From Saturnia japonica (taxonomy: Eukaryota > Arthropoda > Insecta > Lepidoptera > Saturniidae), in contig CM065334.1 in NCBI GenBank assembly GCA_033032175.1, positions 3,221,705 through 3,285,704 of the forward strand: DNA of 64,000 nt. The letters run 5' to 3'. The notes under the pieces were generated by a model. That model did no database searches, was not told the origin of the DNA, and was given only the letters and a program-made list of their open reading frames with translations. Shown here one piece after another: positions 48,601-54,600 of the stretch. The position numbers were made by a program, and so were the translations under genes. Position 1 is the first letter of the stretch, and each line of letters opens with the position of its first letter.

Positions 48601-51600
48601 AGAACAATCCAATAGTGACAATAACGAATCCCCAAGAGAGTGAAGAGGAGATAAAAAAGAAGAACGCAGCGTGTGAGAATGGTAATTGTTTTTTTTTATA
48701 TCGCACTAGCTGTGCCCGCGGCTTCGCTCGCGTGCTCTACAAAACGTCATCGATCGAGCCACGCGCGCCGCTCCCGGCTATTTTAAAGACAAAAATACTT
48801 ATTGTGGATGTTACTTAGAAGATAGACGTATAGTCTCTTTGACTTTTTTGTAGGTCTTTTTAATGTCTACAATTTTGTAGTAAATTAATTTGGTATATCT
48901 CTAATGGTTTACTCGGCGTAAGACATTTAAGCGCCCGAGCGCAAGGCACAACGTAGCAATAACATTTTGACAGTGGAAAAACTGCCTCATTAGCCTAGTG
49001 GTCTCATGCATGACTGTTATGCTTGAGGTCATTGGTTCGATTCCCAGATCGAGCAAAGTGTTATTGGGGTTTTCCTATAAAATTCTCAGTAGCAGCTCGA
49101 AGTTTGGCTTCGTGCCCGATTAATGCCAATAGGCTCACCCCCTGTTACATAGGACCTAAAAACATACCCGGCGAACTGTGGGTGTACATTATTAGTACAC
49201 CTCTGTCTAACCCTTCGAGGAATACAGGCGTGATGGTATGATGATGATGAAAAATCTGTGCTTATAGCGTTAAGCTTATAGCTTAACATTACAAACAGAC
49301 ACTTCAATTTAATTAATCGTATAGAAGAACACTGCAAAGTGACCACAGACATAGCACCCGTCTGGCCGGAGGATCCTCCCTTTTTTATGGCGGATGAGGA
49401 ACTTTACTCTCTGTTCCTCACCTCCGCTAAACACCAAAGAATTTTCCAAAACAATTAAAGCTGGCTTTCGTTTTTTTTGTTAAAAATTGTCTTGTTACTA
49501 ATTTCATTCATATGTTCATTGTTTTTGTTTTTTATTTATTAGAAATTTGAATATTCACTAAGGTGTTCCGTGACGGCATACTAGCTTTTTTTAGCTCCAG
49601 GCCCCCAAGTCTAACAGTATAGTCAGTCAGAAAAAAAGATGCAGAGACATTCTCGCTTGAATTGTTGAATCGTTCACATCGTCACTTCACTTATTTGTAG
49701 TTCGTTAACTATATATATATATATATATGTTTAAATGTTATGATAATTGTCAGGTGAACCGTCTAACTCGCAGTTGGCTAACTCATCGGATAAGAGTTCC
49801 CCGACCATAGAGCAGCAGATAGAAGCGGCCAGACGTCAACTGGGGATGCTGCGCGCTCGGCTGGAGAGACGGAATGTGCGCGTCAGCAAAGTCGCAGAGA
49901 TGTCAGTATTTCTACTTAAAAAAAAAAAAAAAAAAAAAAATGCCGTCATCCAGAATTCTGCCAACGTCACGTAAATAGAATACATTTTTAATTATTAATA
50001 AGATGGCGGTTTCCTTGTTAAAAATATCCAGGTAGGTAGCTTTATTGTGGCAACCTAAAATGCCTGTTCCTTATCCACTTTACACTTGTGCCGAATAAAC
50101 TATCTATGTCACGTAAAATGCCGCCAAAATTATAGGGCCAAATCACATAAGACGTCACCTCCATGAGCGAGCGTATCGCGACGAGTACGCTCTGCTATCG
50201 TCGGGTTGTCTCCATGTGACGACTATTCTCCCTTCTTCCTACGATTCGTCGCAAGTAGTGACTGATTGCCTAATGCCCAATTGTTAGGCGGCGAGTGCCC
50301 TGCGAGTAGGTCGCGTCTCGTTGGAGTTTTCCTCGTCAGTGTGATTCGTCGTATCATCGCGATAGTATCGCCGCTTTATGAAACGTTCATATAGTTGTTA
50401 TAGAATGAAGTGGTAGGACGAAAATATCGCCGCGATAAACTCGCTCGTGGAGGTGGCGCATAAGTTTGTGAGTTCAATTAAAAACCACCACATTACAGTT
50501 CAAGATTCCGAATATAATGACTCAGATGCCTCTATGTATATATATATATATATATATATACTTTGGTTTCTTGGATGATGGGCAGAGCTCATGTCTGGAA
50601 TGCAACATACCTTGGCTCCATCCTATCTTTCAACTAGTGCTGTGAAGGCTGGCAACGCAGCTGATCCGGCGAAAGCCTCCAAGCGACTCAAATACTTAAA
50701 TTTACACCATTTATATGTGTTTGAACCATTTGGGGTCGAAACAATGGGTTCATGGGGGCCGAGTGCACACGCCTTGTTTAATGAAATTGCAGGGCGTTTG
50801 TACGAGTCCACTCGAGACAAAAAGGCGGGCTTTTTTTTACCTTGCCCAAAAAATCAGCATTGACATACTTGCTAGTATTTTGGGCACACTACCTAGTAGC
50901 CCCATATTAGATCTTAATTAGTATTTAATTTATTAGTAATATTAGTATATTTTAATTGTATATACATGAATTGAGTGAACCAAATCTCATATGGTTTTCA
51001 GCGAAAGTGTCTCAAAACCGTTTCGGAGATTACCCGGAACAAACACTCAGACAGACAGACAAAAATTTAAAACACTTTATATTCTTTTATGTATCGTATA
51101 TACTTTCATATGCATTTAGTAAAAAGCCGTTATTTTGACATTACAAACAGACATATCAATTTTATTAATTTATTTAGATAGATTACGAAATTATGCTATC
51201 TAGTGACGTCATTCGACCTGAAACATTTATTTTTAAATTATCGCCAGGTTCGTAGCGTACTGCGAACAATACGTGGAGTACGACGCGTTCCTGACTCCTC
51301 CGGAGTGGCCCAACCCTTGGATCAGCGACACCACTGAACTATGGGAGCAAGAAAAACAATGGTTAATACTTTGATTCTTCTTTTTGTTTCCCTATAAAAT
51401 AAAACTTTTGTGGTATTTTGAGCACCTATGATTTAAAGCAACGATGGTGCGTCGATCCTGGGCTTTTGCTAAAGGAAAAAGTAACTAATAAACAAACAAA
51501 CAACAAACCATAGCATGGTCGTAAGTTATTTTTTAAGTAAGGAATTAACCACTGATATTTGTGCATATTGTCTTGGGCGGGGGAGTGAATCTATTTAAGG

Positions 51601-54600
51601 CAATTGCTAACATGTGCCTGGAGCTGAGCCACTTCCTTCAACCCTGGAAGACATGTGTGCATACTTCGGAAGCCGAGAAAGAAGGACTATACCAACCCAA
51701 AATCTTACCGCCATATAGACTTTTGGGACATGACTAAATATGAGAATTAATCCATATATTAATGATATTGTAAAAGATATATTTTTTTAATAAACCCTAC
51801 CATAGGAACATAACACAGGGTTATTTAGCTGCGATCTTCAGTAGGGTGGACGTATTCCATCAGTCGGACTGCTCCAAGTGGAGAGAAATGTCGAAAACCA
51901 TTTCTCTGTGACCTACCCCTCAAACAAGAAAATTTTTAACAAAAAAGAAAATTAACTTCAATTATTTCCCTGGTGTATCTTCGAAGTTGAAGGTCCAATG
52001 CCAATGAAATTAAAATGGGACCACCCTTAAGGTATGCCCTACCCAACAAAAAAAAGTATTGATTGATAAATGCTGTAGAGTAATGAAGGTTTTATATTGA
52101 ACAGTAAGGACCCGCTGCCGCTGCGTAGGGTCCGCCGCTGGTCTTTCGGGCTCCGGGAACTGCTCCGTGACCCTGCCGGTGAGGAGCACTTCGCGAAGTT
52201 CCTCTCGAAAGAGTTCAGTGGAGAGAATCTCAAGTGAGTACACTCATTAATCTAGTTCGCCTGATAGGAATTAGTACGTACGTAGTAAATGTACGATCAG
52301 GGATGGTGCATAGTGGGCCAATAAGGCTACCCGTCCACTGAACCGGAGCTGTGTAATTTTTTACCAATAAAATTGAATCTGTAGCAAATTTCGACCAATA
52401 GAATTGCCTCATTAACCTAGTGGTCGTAAGCGCGACTGCTATGATCGAGGTCCTAGGTTCGATTCCCAGGTCGAGCAAAGTGTTATTGGGTTTTTCCTAT
52501 GAAAGTTCTCACTAGCAGCTCGGAGTTTGGCTTTGTTTCCTGATTAATGGGACCTAAAAACGTGCTCGGCGAATTGTGAGTGTACATTAGTACACCTCTG
52601 CCTAACCCTTCGAGGAGTACAGGATTGTAGGTATGTTATGATGGTGCCCAAAATTTTGCAAAAAGATCGGGGGCCAAATTCCGTCTTCACCACCGTCTAG
52701 TGATCCTTTTATTTAATTTTTTTTAGCTCTTTGTCAAACCAAACAAGAGAGCCTTGATCGATATTGAAAATTTGGTAATATTGCATACCAGGTTAAATGT
52801 TTACCTGGAACATGGTATAAGATCCTAAAACCGGGTGCTTGTACCAGGGATCTGGTACATCCACCATAACTGTGTCAGATTTCTAAAATATAGTGTACGT
52901 AATGGTTTTATTTAAATATTTTATTTATATAAATGGATGTCCAGTTACACTATGATACAATTATAATTTCAAGGTCAAAGCATTCATCAGTGCACTAGCC
53001 TTTGAAGGCCCCCCACCGTATGCTTTATGAATGGCCTTAACACAATAACCGAGTAAAAAAAATTAAAACAATGGAGTTGAAAATATATCGAAAAGTTAAT
53101 ATTAGTCAAAAAGTCTAACAAAAGAGTAATAATATTATTGTCTATGACAATTCATAGATAATATAGTCAGTCCACAGATAATAAATAAAGCATGCTTTAC
53201 AAATAATCACTTACAATAAAATTATCAATCAATATAATATAATAAAACTAGCTGCGCTCCACGGTTTCACCCGTGTTAATTTTATCCGACAAACAGCGCG
53301 TCGCCAACGCACCCATGTAGTTTACCATCATAATTTTTCTCACTACCCGCAAGTACAAACTATTTTAATTTTCCATTATCTCCTAAACTATGTGTCTAAA
53401 TAACATGCTTTAAAGGACAAAATTTATCTTCAAAAATTATCTTTATGATGAAGTAACTTTTGTTCATGACATTGACATGAAATGTACATTAACATGGGTA
53501 GAAGAATATACACAATGAGAAATATAATAATACTACGGGTACCTAACAGAAATAGAACTTGAAAAAACGACATAAATTCTATTAAAGCTTTTTACGTTGT
53601 TGATGATTTAGTTTGTCAGTTTTATATTATAAGAATTTAAAGTAGACGCTTTACTCATCAGACTCTTTAGGTTTTCTACCCTCAGGTTTTCACAAATAAT
53701 CTCATGATCAAATCGAATTCTATTAAAACGTGGGCAATCCTCAAAAGGATGTTTAAGGGATTGAATGGTAGCCATCATTGTATTGTGACAGGTTCTGGAT
53801 GGCGGTCCAGGAGCTGAAGGCGCTACCCATAAGACGCGTGTCGGCTCGCGCTAAGGAGATATGGAAGGAGTTTCTCGCTTCAGACGCACCGTCCCCTGTC
53901 AACATCGACGCTGCCAGCAGGTAACCTTCATCGTCATTATTCCTTCATCATTATGCTCATTTTTACAGGCCTCGTGGCGCAGTAGTGGTAAGCCTTGCTG
54001 TAGAGCAGATAGGTCACAGGTTCAACCCCCTCCTAATGAGGAGCTGGAGGACATGAGCATAATTGAAAGTTGGTATGTCAGCTGTTTAGTTACTATAATA
54101 CAAGTTTTGCTTAGTTAGGAAAAGTGACTCCTTTTTTTGTTTTTATTGTAGCATAACGGCGATCACCGAGAGATCCTAATCTATGTTCAGTAGCCGTTGT
54201 CATGTCAGCCTGCTCCCTAAATCCCTAAACGCGACACGCAAAAGCGAGTCACTATGACGTACTTTACACCACAAGCATGGTGGTCACGACCCAATCCCCC
54301 GCTATCGCCATATCCTCGTTCGTTGCTCAGCAGGGTGCACCATGTTCAAGTGAGGTTGGCTTGGGCGTCTCTGCTTTGAAGATAAGCTTCAGCATATCCA
54401 GTTATTGACTGTCGATGGATTTGGATCTCTCGGTGGTCGCTGTTGCGTTGGGATTGTACCATTAGGAACAGTGCAGTCACTCGGCAGTCGAGTACAGGTA
54501 CCTAACACTCCGTCTGATTTCTGGATGTAAACGGGATGAAGCAGTGATGGCTGTTGGTAGCGTGTACGGACACCGGGCCGATCGACGTGATTTCGAATCC

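Noticed and set aside
36903..52640. tRNA genes suggested by B-box-like GGTTCGATTCC in four places
   Set aside because: These are heads of tRNA-derived SINEs; the cloverleaf is incomplete and each is followed by the same SINE body.
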